DNA of 64,000 nt from NCBI RefSeq assembly GCF_011075055.1, contig NC_058147.1, positions 11,532,001 to 11,596,000 on the forward strand, written 5' to 3'. The notes below the pieces were generated by a model. That model worked only from the letters and a program-made list of their open reading frames with translations. It did not search any database and was not told where the DNA came from. Source of the DNA: Mangifera indica (lineage: Eukaryota; Streptophyta; Magnoliopsida; Sapindales; Anacardiaceae). The translations under genes and the position numbers were made by a program. Below, piece after piece: positions 1 to 13,109 of the stretch. Each line of letters opens with the position of its first letter. Within the stretch, counting starts at the first letter, position 1.

Positions 1-2
1 AT

Positions 3-2275
3 CAGTTGAGTGATAGCATGGCCAAGCCAATTAACCACAAGCTATTTTTGAGAAGTCTTACGAGAAGCATGTTAGGCAAATAATAATTTTCCTTAAAACT
101 GATAATTTCATCCTTTTCTTTTTTTTTTTTAATCGTGAGATTCTGCTTTACAATTGCAACATTGAGTGGTCATGCAGACATTTTTGTTGATGATATCTGG
201 TTGGGTTGATTTATTTTTTTGTGGTGTCTAGAGAGCTTCTTCGATAAATTTAATGAAACTTCATCATGGTTTTTGATGATTATTGTCGTGTTATAAGATG
301 ATATACAGAATTTCACTTTGAGATTTTTGATAAATTCTGTTCCTGGTTGGTTGTCTGATGGTATTGTAGTTAAAACTTAGGGAAGAACAGTATCAGTTAT
401 TTATGTTTTCCTGATAATTATGCAAAATGAGTAATTTCATAAAATACTCACTTTGCAGGCAAATATTTATTTAGTATACAAGGAAATATGAATGTTGTTT
501 AGCAGACTCTGTTCCATGCCAATGTGGTGAATTGGAACTATTTATATTGTTTCTCGTTATTCTGAGGATGCACAGTCTATAGCCAGTCAATTATGTGGTT
601 TTGTATTGCGAAGGCCTAATAACTATAGTATGGCTCTATTTGCTCGTTCAAGGAAATCTCTAATACACCATTGAGGCTTGTTTCTGGTAAATTTTTTTTT
701 AGCTGACACATTAACTACTGGGATTAACAAAGACAGGGTAATATCTGTGCCTTGTGGATTAAATTCATGCAAGGACAACTGGATACATTAAAAGAGCTCG
801 AATAGCATTCTGCATGTTGTACAGATCAACTGCAGAGTGTTTGTTCTTTTCTTTATGTAGTTGATGGAGATGTGTTGCCTTTACGGCATTTTTAAGCATT
901 CTCAGTTGTCACATGCATATTGAACTGTGACTTCTGACATTATAGAGTGGAGTCAAATTATCAAAACAGCTACCATAGAACACTTTTCATAGTCTGGTTG
1001 AAAATTGTTTGGTGTATAATTTGTATAATTTGACAATTGAACAAAGTTTCTGTTCTGTTTCTTTTCCTATTTTACTAGTTGCTGAGCCGAATATCCTGTT
1101 AAGAGTTCAAGTTTTTTCAACACTATGCAAAGTAAACACACAAGTTTTCTGAGTGAGCGTGGATCATTCTGCTGCAGGGAATAAACAAGTTTACCTGACT
1201 CATTATTTTCTAATGTTTCTTGTTATTTAATAGTTTTTGGAGTTTTATTTAAAAAAATCTTAAAGAATACCACAAAAATCTATTTGATTTTCTAGTGGAA
1301 GAAGGAAAATAGAAAACATTGGAGTAGCCATACTATTATCTAGGATTGTTCTATACATCCATATATTACTTTATTAGGAAAGCCATGTTTACTGTAGTTT
1401 GAATTTCTTCAAATTGTTTGCATGCTATCTGTTGTTACAACACATATTCTCTCTGTTTATCTAATTGACATATTAAGAGTTGTTTGTTCTCTGCTTAAGC
1501 TAAGACATCTGCCATCATTGATTTAGTTTGACCTTTATATGTATATGATCCCAATTGATATGTTTTCTATTTAACTTTCGTTAACAAAAGGTTGTATATT
1601 TCGTAGAGCTGTATTTTGATTCTTCCATTTTCATTCAGTTTCTTCAAAGAGTCTTCAGCATAGACACCATCGTTAAGCCTCTTCCACCTGCCATGGCATA
1701 CAATGTTTCCCGCAACTTGAATTTCTTCACAAGGATTTTCACACAGTTTTTTGGTAAGTTTGATTTCGGTAGCTTCATGGATTAAATTTTAACTAAGTTA
1801 TGCATCATTTTAACAGTTCAAACCCAATTGTTTTAAAGGGTTCCTTTCTTTTACTTTTGCCTTCAACTAAAGAAAAAACAGTCACATCTTTCTGTATGCT
1901 TAAATATTGTAACAATAAAAAATCAAACATGTTTGATTGATATAGGAGTGTAATTTGTCACATTTTTTCCACTTACAAAGGCAAATTGACTGCATGTTTG
2001 TTGTGTGGTACAATCAAATTATCTTTGTTGCAAGTTTGCAATCTAGTTTGTTGAAAATTTAGGCTATTCAATGAACCTGTTAGTTGAGTTCTCTAAACTT
2101 TGTTGATTATGAGAATACTTAAATCCGTGATTGAATGGACTGTTTATCTTTAAATATGCTCTTTCTACGATGTTTTTTTATTTTAACTTTTTATGTCACA
2201 GATCCTGAAGGCATTGCTGGTGCACAGAAATCCCTTGGGTTAGGACAGGAAGAAAAAGCTCGTCGTGTTCGTTGA
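3..2275 (+). CDS. 3' exons of an unrecognised plant gene (partial, starts before window)
   Basis: I read the last exons as 1079-1131, 1639-1753 and 2202-2275, with the stop TGA at 2273-2275. Acceptors are tttactag, ttcattcag and tgtcacag; donors are gtaaac and gtaagt. The reading phases agree across the junctions (0 into 1639, 1 into 2202), which is the main support. The C-terminal product has KPLPPAMAYNVSRNLNFF followed by a charged tail ending QEEKARRVR. An earlier exon may end at base 75; its open frame from base 3 would join in phase through a GC-AG donor (TTAG|GCAAAT), but this is weaker. I do not recognise the family and see no signal peptide or catalytic motif. The exon with AMAYNVSRN could be mistaken for a start at ATG 1693, but the frame is open upstream to the acceptor. 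The gene is convergent with the minus-strand gene ending at 3512. Confidence 0.6.
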
Positions 2276-2681
2276 GGAATAGAATTTAGAGATGCGCTGA
2301 TTCCATGTGGTTGTAATTTTGACAGTATTTGGATTGTCATAATTTTATGACTTTTGGCTTCCAATCAAACTAAGAATTCTGAATGTAATGACCCTAAGAG
2401 CAATAAGTTTTGATTTCTTAATTGACGGGCACTATAATCAAACTCAGAAGTTTGCTTAATCTTAATACTGTTTTGAAATTTATTTTTAGATCTTCTAAAT
2501 TCTTGTGGCGAATCCACTTAAATGAGATATTTGTTCTAATTTCCTGGGAGAAAGTTGAAGTAATAGTATTTCTAGTAGTAATGGAACAGTTTTTATGCTT
2601 GAACTAATTAATTTCTGCAAAATGATGGTATTTATACTTCAGGTGCCAAAACTAGATGACTTGTAACTACAATAACTTAAG

Positions 2682-3191
2682 AGGGTTGTATTTGAGTTGA
2701 GTTGAAATGAGCTTGATTATCAGCACGGCTTGATTGAGCGTGAAACATATAACCATGGCTTAAGTTTGTGCCATAATTTTAAAATTTCATCAAGGTCATG
2801 GGAGCCAAACTTCAAAAATTATTTTTTAAAAATTTATGCATCCTGATAAATCAAAACATGCAAGCTAAATAGTCTTGAAAAGGTAAAAGAGTAAACTTAT
2901 AATAGGTAAGGTTGTTAAATATAACTTTCTATTGTGGGAATTTTACATTTTAGCAAGTCACTTTATCCATTAATTCCAAAATTCCAGGAAAAAAACTCTG
3001 ACAACTCACCTCACCCTTTATAAATAAGGTTACTTTTTAACTTACCAATATAATTTAACTTCCATGATACAATACTAATCATATTGAGCTAGAACTCAAC
3101 TCTATCAACACTTATTGAGCTTGATTTTCTTAAGCCAAGGCAAACTCGAGTAAGCCCAAATTCAAGCTTGGTTTAGCTTGAATCACCCCTA
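2682..3191. mobile_element. hAT-type non-autonomous element (MITE), about 510 bp
   Basis: The right end reads CACCCCTA at 3184-3191, the reverse complement of the common plant hAT terminus TAGGGGTG. The left end begins AGGGTTG at 2682, apparently with the first T missing. Flanks are AACTTAAG (2674-2681) and AACTTGAG (3192-3199), an 8-bp target duplication with one mismatch, the size hAT elements make. Subterminal parts are rich in GAGCTTGA and TCAAGCTT motifs in opposite orientations, as in hAT MITEs. No coding sequence is present. It lies between two convergent genes. Confidence 0.5.
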
Positions 3192-3511
3192 AACTTGAGT
3201 GATTGTAATTCTAAAACTCCAGACTAAGGTTTTAATTAAAACTGACTAATCAAAATGAAAGTAAACAATACTTGTGTGATTCCCTTGATACAAATCACAT
3301 CAGAAGTAAATCAATAACTTGAAGATATATCATATGTACAATGACCTACTTGTGATGTCTTCACCTTGACACAATTTACATTCTACATATCCTAAGACCT
3401 TGAAGCAATGTAACATATGATCAAGTTATTCAACACTGGGTATGCACAAGAGCACCAAAAATCGACATCAAAATTGTTGTGTAATGTTTTAAGTTTGCAT
3501 GACAACCCACT

Positions 3512-6500
3512 TTATTCGGGAGAACCTCCTCGCCAGTATCCCCACTGACTCATTCCACATTCAGCAAGAAATTTTTCATAATCATTTTCTAGTTTGCCGT
3601 AAGCATGAGAAATATCTTCAAAAGAAGTTTGAGTTTTATCTTCTGCCGGATCCTGCATAGAGTTGATAAATCAATGGCATGATCCACCACCATCATCTAT
3701 TAAAAATAAAGATAAACAGCAAATATGATTTATGGACATAACTGAAAACAAATTTCATTCTTCAACTTTACCACCACATTGGAAGCATGAAAAACTTTTT
3801 ACACCAAATGAATTCCTTTCAAACTTGTAACTTTTGGACAATGCTTAATATCCAGAAAAAAAAAGTACACATTTGGGGTGTTTGTGATCTTGGATGTAAA
3901 AGAGTTTGTGATAGGTAGGCCTTACAGAATAGGGAAAGCAACACTACCGTTTGTGATTATTGAACCAAGGAAATAAGCATTTAATATGTTCCATAATTCT
4001 CCTTTGTTGGCAAGATACTAGTGAAACTAATATGTAGTCTTCCCATGGTTTTGATTGCTTCAATGAGCATGACGTTTAAAATATAGAGATCAGTCACATG
4101 CATGAAACCGCCACAATTGAAACTGGTATTCATAAGCCAAGTTGAATCCAAGAAACATTAGAGGGAAGTGGCAATTGAGTTACAACTGTAGCATTATACT
4201 TACACTCAACTCTGGTCTTGTTTCAGAATCCGAATTATCTGCTTCCATTATGTCTCTGAGAGCAGACTTCCACCGCATGCTTTTGGACCCATGATGATGT
4301 CCCTTGGATGCATTCACAGCTTTGAGTTTCAATTTTCCAGAAATTCTAGTGTCAAAGGAACCAATTATGCATCTGATGCAAAATGCTATAAGAGGAACCA
4401 GAACTAGAAAATAAGCAGTAGTTTTTGCCTGATAATAGAATGGATAAGCCTGTTGAGGTCACTACCATTGACGAATAAATAAGATAACCAACAGGAAGAT
4501 AAAATCGAGGATGATGCTGCATATTTAGAGATAATCTTACATGTGGCAAACTATGGGAAATTTGCATGGTGAGGTTCTTTTTGCCCAAAAGTCCATCGAA
4601 GATATTCAGGGAAGTTTGATGAGTCTCTGTGAGATTGACAGTGGACAAAGTATCCTTTTTAGTCTGTCATAGTTCATGTTATGGAAGTAATGCCGCATTA
4701 GAAGCCAGAAGTCAACATCAATATACAAAATTAATGTACCCCAACCATGAAATACAAGTGAACCAAATTTTAGTTGTGATCCACAAATTATTCTACTGTG
4801 TCAAAAATATTTCAAATTGTCAATGTGTTTAATAGTCTAACAAGGTGCTGAATTGAAATCATTTATTTATTTTATGTGCACGAAACTGCTCCTGTGGCAT
4901 AATTTGAAACAGCACCCTAGCTTAAATCTAAAACCCTGCCTAGAGATAAGGCTCAATGAAGTTGCTTTGTAAACTGATTTTTAAGTGTATCAAATTAATA
5001 ACCACCCATAGTTTCAAGCACATGCCACATAATAACAAAGAAATGGTTCAATTAATAGACTAGATACAAACTTCTATTTATTTATTAGTGATGACTCAAC
5101 TAAAGATATGTTTTTCACAAAGAGTGAAGAACTGCTTTTTTCCTTCTATGGGCACAACCTTTTTGTTGCATTTAAACAACTCTGAAGTTTGTCTACTATT
5201 TTTCGGAAAAATCTCCAACATCTAAATATCTATTAGTTGATGTTTGATCAATTGATGAAATTAATAATAAAAAAATGTTTGCATTTCAATGTGTACATAA
5301 AAACCACGTGAAGATGAGCTGCATTATTAGTCTTTTTACATATATATTATCATAAAGTTATAATACCTGCCATTTGTTTCCATTTCACCTCTAGTCATAT
5401 TTTCATTACAATAAAATTATATAGCCAATCAGTGAGCACAAACATGTGCATAAACAATGATATGTCATCATGTGATTAAGTGATTTTAAATTAGAGATAA
5501 AACAACATTCAATCACATAGTGACATGTCATCGTTTGTACACAAGTTTATATTCATTGTTTGTGTATATACTCCTACTCTTTTCATTAAAGCTCAAGCCC
5601 TAATACATGCAATTAGCACATGTTAACACCAAAAAAATCCGTCTTTTCATGCAGACTGCAGGATATTTTGCCCAAACCTCTTAAAGTTTCAATATACAGA
5701 AATAAATAATAATTAATAACATAGCATAACTTATACATTGAGTTATAGTGATCAGGACAGACAGAGGAAACAAAGAAAGACAACAAAAACAAGAAGAATC
5801 AAGGGAGAAACAACAAAAATTGGAGAGGAAGTCATTATTATTTATCCATTCATATCTTAGGTCTACCTAAAATAATATTGTAGGCCTCTAAATATAGGAA
5901 ATCTAAACAACTAATCAGGAAACACATAAAAGTAAATCTTAAGGAAATTAAATTCCTAAAATCTCTAGATTATTCAACATCAATGAGCATACATAACCAC
6001 AATCTCAAGAAACGTCATTGACAATGTGCATACTTGAACCGACAGCACATTACATGTGCAAGAAAGTAAGTTATTTTGGTAAACAAGAGTTCAATTATAA
6101 TGAAACTACCTATCAAAAGAAGAGAATTTAGAATGCTATGCAACTTACAACTTTTAACATGTACTTTTACAATAAACAACGAAACATGTAGACAATTAAA
6201 AGACTTATTTAATAATGACCATGTAAATGTGCTTACCAGTTGCACTTCTTTCCTGGCAGAAGGAATTTTAGGGTGCTGCCCTTCAAATACATTATCAACA
6301 TCCACAATACTCTTATTTGCTGCAGTCATTGAATATACAGACGCTCCATATTGCTTCAAAATCGACGTCAAAGTTTCACCCCTGCCACCAAAAATTATCA
6401 AATTCAGTGAATTAACACCATTTAAGACTGGAATCAACCCCATATCAACAGCTAAAATAAATTGCAGGACTAACTCAAGCAAATTGTAAGATATAAGTCA

Positions 6501-7164
6501 ACAAAAGAAAGTCAAAAGTTTGCGAGAGATCCCATCCTCATGATGCTTATAAATTGCTTAATCAAAAGTTTGATTAAATTTCAGTCACATCTAGTCAAAA
6601 TACTGAAACTTAAAAACCCCACCTTACCTGGATTTCGAAGGATTTTCGTTCCTTATAAGAATCTTTAAACTTCTCAAATACACAGAAAAGGCACATCAAT
6701 TCAACAAAATACACAACAAAATTATGAAAACAAAATAACCCAGAAAAGGTTTCCTTAAAATCCATGAAAATAATCAAAGAAAACATGCCCAAGCTTACCC
6801 TTTGACCACATGACCCAACAAGTGCTTGTGATTGAGCCCATTTGCTACTTCATGAAGCTGAATTCTCCACTTCTGCAACCCACAAAACACAATGATTTAT
6901 TGCCATTTGTTCCAGAAAACTAAGAAAACATAAAAATTTTGAGGTAAAAAATGTACCTTTGCAAGACCTCTCAAATGCCTCTTGAAATGGAAACTAAAAA
7001 AACAGAACGAAGTGGTAAAACGTTTGTTGATTTGTGGGAAAGAACAAGAATGAACAGAGAAAGAAGAAGAAGAGAAACCTGTGAGAAGGGAAAGTTGAGG
7101 TCTGATTAGGGAGAGAAAGAGGTCGTCCTTGTCTGTGGCTGAGCTTCATTTCCATCACTTTCAT
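3512..7164 (-). CDS. Six-exon gene for a predicted single-pass membrane protein of unknown function (235 aa)
   Basis: Minus-strand exons are 7164-7079, 6993-6957, 6872-6799, 6381-6237, 4428-4204 and 3652-3512. All introns are GT-AG and phases match at every junction; total 708 nt including stop TAA at 3514-3512. The start ATG 7164-7162 is the first after an in-frame TAA; further ATGs follow at codons 4 and 6. The N-terminal third is basic (SFHFKRHLRGLAKKWR); a middle part follows with GETLTSILKQYG and FEGQHPKIPSARKE; exon 5 opens with one hydrophobic segment (TTAYFLVLVPLIAFCIRCII, about residues 118-137). After it come a basic stretch with HHHGSKSMRWKSALRDIM and an acidic tail ending GMSQWGYWRGGSPE. 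No enzyme motif was seen and I do not recognise the family. The start of exon 1 could be a plastid or mitochondrial presequence, but that is a guess. The intact frame over six exons argues for a working gene. Confidence 0.85.
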
Positions 7165-8220
7165 AAATTTAATACAGATTTACGAATGAGTGAACTCTGC
7201 TTTCTTTTTACGTTTGCGGGAGACGATATGGAGATGGAGATGGGCTGACACGTTGGTAATAGAAGTCTTACGTGGCTAAGTGAATTAAAAAAATTAGCTA
7301 GGTTAATGCAATTATGTGAAATAAATATGATATCCAAAATTTACCCTCCTAATCTATTAACCCACAAATTTTTTTAGTGTACATAATAACCAAGAGTCTA
7401 GTATAATATCAGATTTATCTTCAACTTTAAGAATACGTGCTTCAGTCGGCTTTTTACTACAAATTAAGCAACAATTTAGCCAAAATTGAAGCACAATTGT
7501 AGAAATCTTGCATCTAACCCATCTTAATCTAAATAAGTATAGATGTAAACCTTTATAATCCTATTTATATTGTTAGACGTTTGAAAACTTTAGAATTTCA
7601 TGTAACATATACTATTACAAAAATGATGATTTCTTAATGAATGTTATTGCTTGTTAGTTAAATTACTTCAAATACTGATATTTTAATTGAAAAAATTTAC
7701 TAGATTAGGTTGAATGCACATTTATACTATTTTGTGGTAAATTTGATATAGAAAACGTATCTAGTAAAGAGCATGGGGTAGGCATGCCTGACCTGGACAT
7801 CTAGGCCATGCATGCCCATCTTTAAGAATAGTAGGTTGATGAAGAACAAAGGGAGAATGATCCAACATACAACCAGATGTAACCATAGAGTTTCTAGGAG
7901 GATGATGTGAATGATAATGATGATTATGGTGATAATGAGGGTAATAAAGACCATAAGGGTTAGCCTAAATGGCGAAGAAAAAGGTTTCACTTGTGAAAGG
8001 TCAGAGTTTGAATAGCATGACGTCCCATATGTGAAAGACCGAGGTACGAATAGCTTAGGGTTGACTACTGGTATACTATAACAAAACGAATACCTGATTT
8101 ACTCGGTATAGTGATTATGAGTCTAGTTACTATACCCTAAGTTTACTTGTCTGATGAAATCGGGTGGGGTTCCTTGGTCATAAAAAAATAATAATAATAA
8201 CAAGGATAATGATTATGATG
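7165..8220. other. Upstream region of the minus-strand gene; no gene seen
   Basis: AT-rich upstream sequence. A GAT/AAT-rich low-complexity stretch occurs near 7897-7945 and again at 8186-8250. No coding exon with splice sites was found. Confidence 0.5.
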
Positions 8221-8267
8221 CTAAGTGTAATGATGATGATGATAATGATGATCAATTTGCAAGGTTT

Positions 8268-9415
8268 GTGGAGGTTGACGAGATGTATGATGTACCCATT
8301 GAAGACCTTGAGTTGGATGCAAAAGAAGATGTTGAGATAAGTTCAATTAATATTCATAATATCAGGGTCGAGTGTAGCAAAGGATGTCATGGTTTGGTTG
8401 ATCATAGAGCATATACGGGAAATATTTATGTCCCTAATCCATTTCAGTGGGTTTTGCAAGCTATCATGGATGTTGAGAATGCAGACATTGCTAATTTTGG
8501 AACACGACCAAATAGAAGTATTAAAGTAATGCGTTATTATAATTCTAATGAAGAATTGCAAGAATTATTTGAAAGACATGCTTTAAAAATAGGTTTTCAA
8601 TCTATAGTAGCTCGATAGTATAACACGGGACATCATGGTTTGATTGATCATAGAACATATACAAGAAATATTCATGTTCCCAATCTATTTCAGTGGGTTT
8701 TGTAGGCTGCCATGGATGTTAAGAATGTGGTTATTGATAATCATGAAACACGACCTAATAGGAGCATCAAAGTAATAGGTTTTTATAATTCTAGGGAAGA
8801 ATTGCAAGAATTATTTGAAAAACATGCTTTAGAAATAGGTTGTCAATACAAAGTACCGCACGAAACGATGGAAAATTAAGTGTTTAGAGTAGTAATGTAA
8901 ATGGTAGGCATGGGCAACAAAAATGATATCTTTGACATATAGGTGTTACATCATATGGAAAAAGAATACACTTGTCCATGAGATCAAATATTGTCATATC
9001 ATAGACAAGCTAGTGTTTGAGCCTTATAGAAAATCCTTAGATCAATGTTTGCAATTGACCACATATATCGACTGAAAGAAATTATCTTCGATATAGTAGA
9101 TAGGTACAAAATCAATAAATCATATACACAAACATGACATACCGAGACATGGACATTAGATACATTAAGAGGATCACCTAAGGAGTCTTTCATACTTTTA
9201 TTAGAGTATTATCATAATCTAGAGTTACGGATGCTTAGAACAATAACACATATTCACACTGATGCGGGTAATAAGTTTAAGTTTTTCTTTATGGCATTAA
9301 GGTGCTTAATAAGGGCATTTCAACAATTTTGTCATTTGGTGATTTGCATTGATGATTTATACTTAAAAGGGAAATACTTGGGATGCTATTCTTTATTGCT
9401 AGGAAAGATGGTAAT
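8268..9415 (+). pseudogene. Degenerate MULE transposase fragment
   Basis: Plus-strand translation gives pieces typical of plant Mutator-like transposases. First comes an N-terminal piece with NSNEELQELFERHALKIG, repeated once more downstream. At about 9170-9410 there is RGSPKESF, then THIHTDAGNKFKFFFMALRC, FCHLVICIDDLYLKGKYLGC, which corresponds to the block holding the first catalytic Asp (normally xVDGTHLKGKY). Several stops and frame changes interrupt it, and similarity ends near 9415 where unrelated minus-strand coding begins. The zinc-binding region and the second and third catalytic residues are absent. A dead fragment with no likely function. Confidence 0.6.
8382..8860 (+). repeat. Tandem duplication, unit about 246 bp, two diverged copies
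   Basis: The stretch from GTCATGGTTTGGTTGATCAT (8385 onward) recurs as ATCATGGTTTGATTGATCAT about 246 bp later. It encodes the same peptide block (HxLVDHRxYTxNIxVPN... to NSNEELQELFE). The copies differ at many positions, so the duplication is not recent. It lies inside the MULE fragment. Confidence 0.7.
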
Positions 9416-9700
9416 AATCATACCTTGTGACCATTGCGAACTCCAAAGAGTTGAAACGGTGACGCCATTTAATCTAAACCATAGTTTTCTTTCTACGTCC
9501 CCACAGTTTGTTAAATAGAATAACACCGAGTGTACAAGTACAATGTTAAACCAAGTCTTTTCCAAGCCCAAGAAATGCCCGAAACATGTCATCCTTAAAA
9601 TGTCTCTTTGGGTCATGGTTAATTTTTCGTGGATGATCCTCACTATGTCCTTATGCTTATGGACCACCAATTGGACCCGAAATTTGTTGGCCTTGTTAAA
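9386..9700 (-). pseudogene. DUF1985-like fragment (MULE-associated plant gene)
   Basis: The minus strand encodes IVRIIHEKLTMTQRDILR, MTCFGHFLGLEKTWFN, LVHSVLFYL and KLWFRLNGVTV. This matches the plant DUF1985 pattern as I know it (TcFGhfl ... LvH.LL ... lwF.lgG). DUF1985 is common next to Ulp1-type protease domains in genes carried by plant MULEs. Only this block remains, and it abuts the plus-strand transposase fragment tail to tail. The assignment rests on pattern memory. Confidence 0.5.
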
Positions 9701-9811
9701 TTTGTACTTTCCCTCCTAATGGTTAACACCAACTATTTGAAAAAAGACAAAAACATTTTTAAATTAATTAATAAAACCAGTCAATTACATAATAACACAA
9801 ATTGGTTGTAA

Positions 9812-12088
9812 AAATATACAAAATTGGTTTATTATGAATGGTAACACACGTTATTGTTCTTAAATAGTGCAGATTGGGCATGCTCGAGGCCTTAGACACA
9901 ACTGGTTTAATTATTTTACCCTAAATATAGCCAGATTGGGTGTGCTTAAGGGCTTTAGGCGTGACACATCTGGCTTTTCTTTGCTTAAATAGTCCAAGGC
10001 ATTTGTGCTTGGCAAATTTTTGCTTGAACAACGCCCATAACGATGAATCTGATGCAAATAACCCATATTTCACAATTTACAATTAAATAATTGTTCAGAA
10101 ACATCTTTCCAACACATATTAATCATTTCTAACTAAAAAAATCACAATTTTACATAACCAAAATTCAAATCACACAACCAAAGCAGATGAAAAGGTACAC
10201 CTTTTTATTTTTCGATGACTAAAATGGGTAAATAAGCCTAAATCATGAACTAAACAAACAACTAAACATTTTCTCTCAACAAATAATGATTTTTGAGTAA
10301 ACAATTCCTAACCCTAACGTAATCTTCATCAAACAATTAATCTAAGAGAAAACCAAATAATTACTTACCTCCACTACTATTGTTAAGACGATTATTGTTG
10401 AAACTTTGAAGAAATCGAAAGATTGGAACAAAAGTCTTCGAAATCAGTAAGACAAAAATTTGTGAAGCTAAGAAATATTGCACCCATGTAGGGAGAACAC
10501 ACGTGTAAAAGGGTTTGGAAAAGAAGATAGACGTAGAAGGGTTTGGAAAAGTAAGGGTATTTTATGGACTTTACACTACTTTGGATATAATTGTCTAATA
10601 AAAAAAATTGGTGGTTAAGTACAATAGGTGGTGGGATAACTTTTGGGTATAATAAATAATTTGCCTTGATAAAATACCAAAAACCTTAAGTAACTTTGGT
10701 TCAAGTATCGAAGATTAATTTAATAAAATGTCTTTTATTATTAATATTATTTTTTTTGGTTTATCAAATAATAAAATATTTTAATATTTTTTTATTATCG
10801 ATGATAATGTGATATGATTATCATTATCATTTTCTATTAATTTTTTAGGACAAAAAATACTTTTATACTTAATTAATGTAACAAATAATATAAAGAATAT
10901 TTTTAGATAACTAATATAATAATTTTTATTTTTATAATAAAAAATTACTCAAATCAAATGCATCTCTATTATTTCAAAAATAATAAAAAATTTCTCTAAT
11001 ATTTAGTTTTCTAAGTGTTAAAATAATCCATTGGATGACAAAACAATGAAATTTATTAATTTATAGCAAAAATAATTGATATGTTATTATAAGATTAGAG
11101 TATTTAATTATTTATTCTATCTTTAATTCAAAATTATTCAATTAAATAATAATACATCTACTAACAACTTACAAGAAGTTAGTAATTTTTAATTTTGTAA
11201 ACTTATTGTTTGTATTTCTTATTGTTTTTCAATTAAAAAACTAATTTGTGTATTTCACATTAAATGTACATTTAAATATTAAATGTCATGGTATAATTCA
11301 TATTTCAAATCGTATTCTTCTTTTTAAATATTGAATTTCTATAAGAAATCAAACCAACCTTAAAGTTTGATTTTTTTTGGTCTAGTATATCAAAATTAAG
11401 ACATTATGAAATGACAAAATATGAAATATAAATGATTTAGTTAATCAGATTTATTATTCAAGTGTAACAGTCAAATCACTATTTTTTCCTAAACTTTGAT
11501 GAAATAACATTTTTCACTTTTTAAATTAGAAAAATTTATATTTACTTATTAGTCAATTCTGTTAGTATAAAATATTTTGTTTTACTATAAATTATTAATT
11601 CACTATTTTAGTAAAATTACAAAATTGTTTTTAATACTTATTACATATATCAATTACCAATATATCATTATATTTCTATTAAAATAATGAAAATACTCAA
11701 AACTTATTTTAAGATTAATTATAATTACATTATTTAGCTTTTTTTTTATTGTTTTTCTCTTTTTACAAGTCCAATCGAAAATATCTTTCTAAATTAGATT
11801 ATAGATAACCATCTATTGAATCAATCACTCCCTCACACCTACTACCGTGCCCAATGGTCAATTTAGATCCAATATACCACCTAATCCAATAATTGCAAAG
11901 GGAATAAGGAATCAAAGTGTAACAACTATATCAACAATATGGGGGAAGCGGGGTTAAAGTTGATGTTAAAGGTCTCTCTTTTTCAGCTATCTCTTTTTCA
12001 GCTAGCTCCAGTTAAGCTTAAAGCTATGACTTTTTGACTTTTCAACTCTATCAGTATTGGAAGAGAGATAAGATTCCCTTTTTTTTTT
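9812..12088. other. AT-rich intergenic sequence without a visible gene
   Basis: A loose repeat (CAGATTGGGCATGCTCGAGG and AGATTGGGTGTGCTTAAGGG) occurs twice at about 9868-9975. 10,680-11,780 is very AT-rich with short poly-T and TAATAA runs. No exon, tRNA or clear TIR element was found. Confidence 0.5.
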
Positions 12089-12795
12089 GGAAAATTATAT
12101 TAAATGGCTTAAATTAAGGGGGTTTAAACGAAATTATACAAAACAATAAGATTTAAGCAAAAATACCTAATTTTTGTGCAATGATGAAACTACCCCTATA
12201 TATAAACAAGAAAATTTTCATATTTTCTACGGTAGTTTTCCACAGTTTCACTGTACAAATCCAAAGAAATTTTCTCTTCCCACGGTCATCTCACGGACAA
12301 AGAGATTTCCAATGATTTTTGCATTTTTCGAAGATCGAAAATGACAAAGAAGGTTAGTACATATTTTCTACTCTTGTTTGAATCAAGTTATTGTTCATAT
12401 TATTGAGATTTGAGGGAGATTTTGCGATTTCAAAGCTTAAGGTTTTGATTTTGAATAATGTTTAAAATGTTTTGATTCTTGGTTGTTTTCGTTGAATTTT
12501 TTAAAGGGTTTTGTGTTAAAGCCTGTGTAGATTTGATTTATACTGAAATTGGAGGCCAAAACAGCGAATTTTGGGTCAAAAAATGGGTTCGAAGTGATTG
12601 GCGCTCCGACCGTGGGAACAGTGGATCCCATGGTTAGAACGAAATCTCCCACGATCAGGAGAGTTTGATTATGGGTTAGGAGGTGAAGCAGCGTTTTCAA
12701 AACATTAGGGAGTTGGGGGAGAACAGTTAGTCCACAGGGGGTGTTTCTGAAATTTACACGAGATAGTGGGCTAATGCTGTCAAAACCGTGGTGAA

Positions 12796-12814
12796 GGGGG
12801 GGGGGGGGGGGGGG
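12796..12814 (+). repeat. Poly-G run, 19 bases
   Basis: Nineteen consecutive G bases lie in the left part of the MULE. The corresponding part of the second copy near 63,540-63,640 has no such run. Confidence 0.9.
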
Positions 12815-13109
12815 AAGTTACTTGTTTGAAATTGCAGGGGCGCTAATAGATTAGAAAATTGCTGAGGGGACAAAGGATAAACATTGGACTTATTTATAGT
12901 AGAAATTTTCTAAGGGGGTAAATTATATTTTCTATATCTAGGTTTTTTTATGTGTAGATTTCAAATTTTATATCCGTTTTTTCTGTTTTAGGTTTCGACA
13001 TGTAGTTTTCGAATTTGACATTCGATTTTTATGCTTTTTGACACATTTTACGATGTAATGACGTAATTTCAACTCAATATTTTGGTTTTTTCGTTTATAA
13101 GATATATTG

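Noticed and set aside
6076..6489. 137-codon plus-strand open frame
   Set aside because: It is antisense to exon 4 of the minus-strand gene, whose splice sites and phases are consistent.
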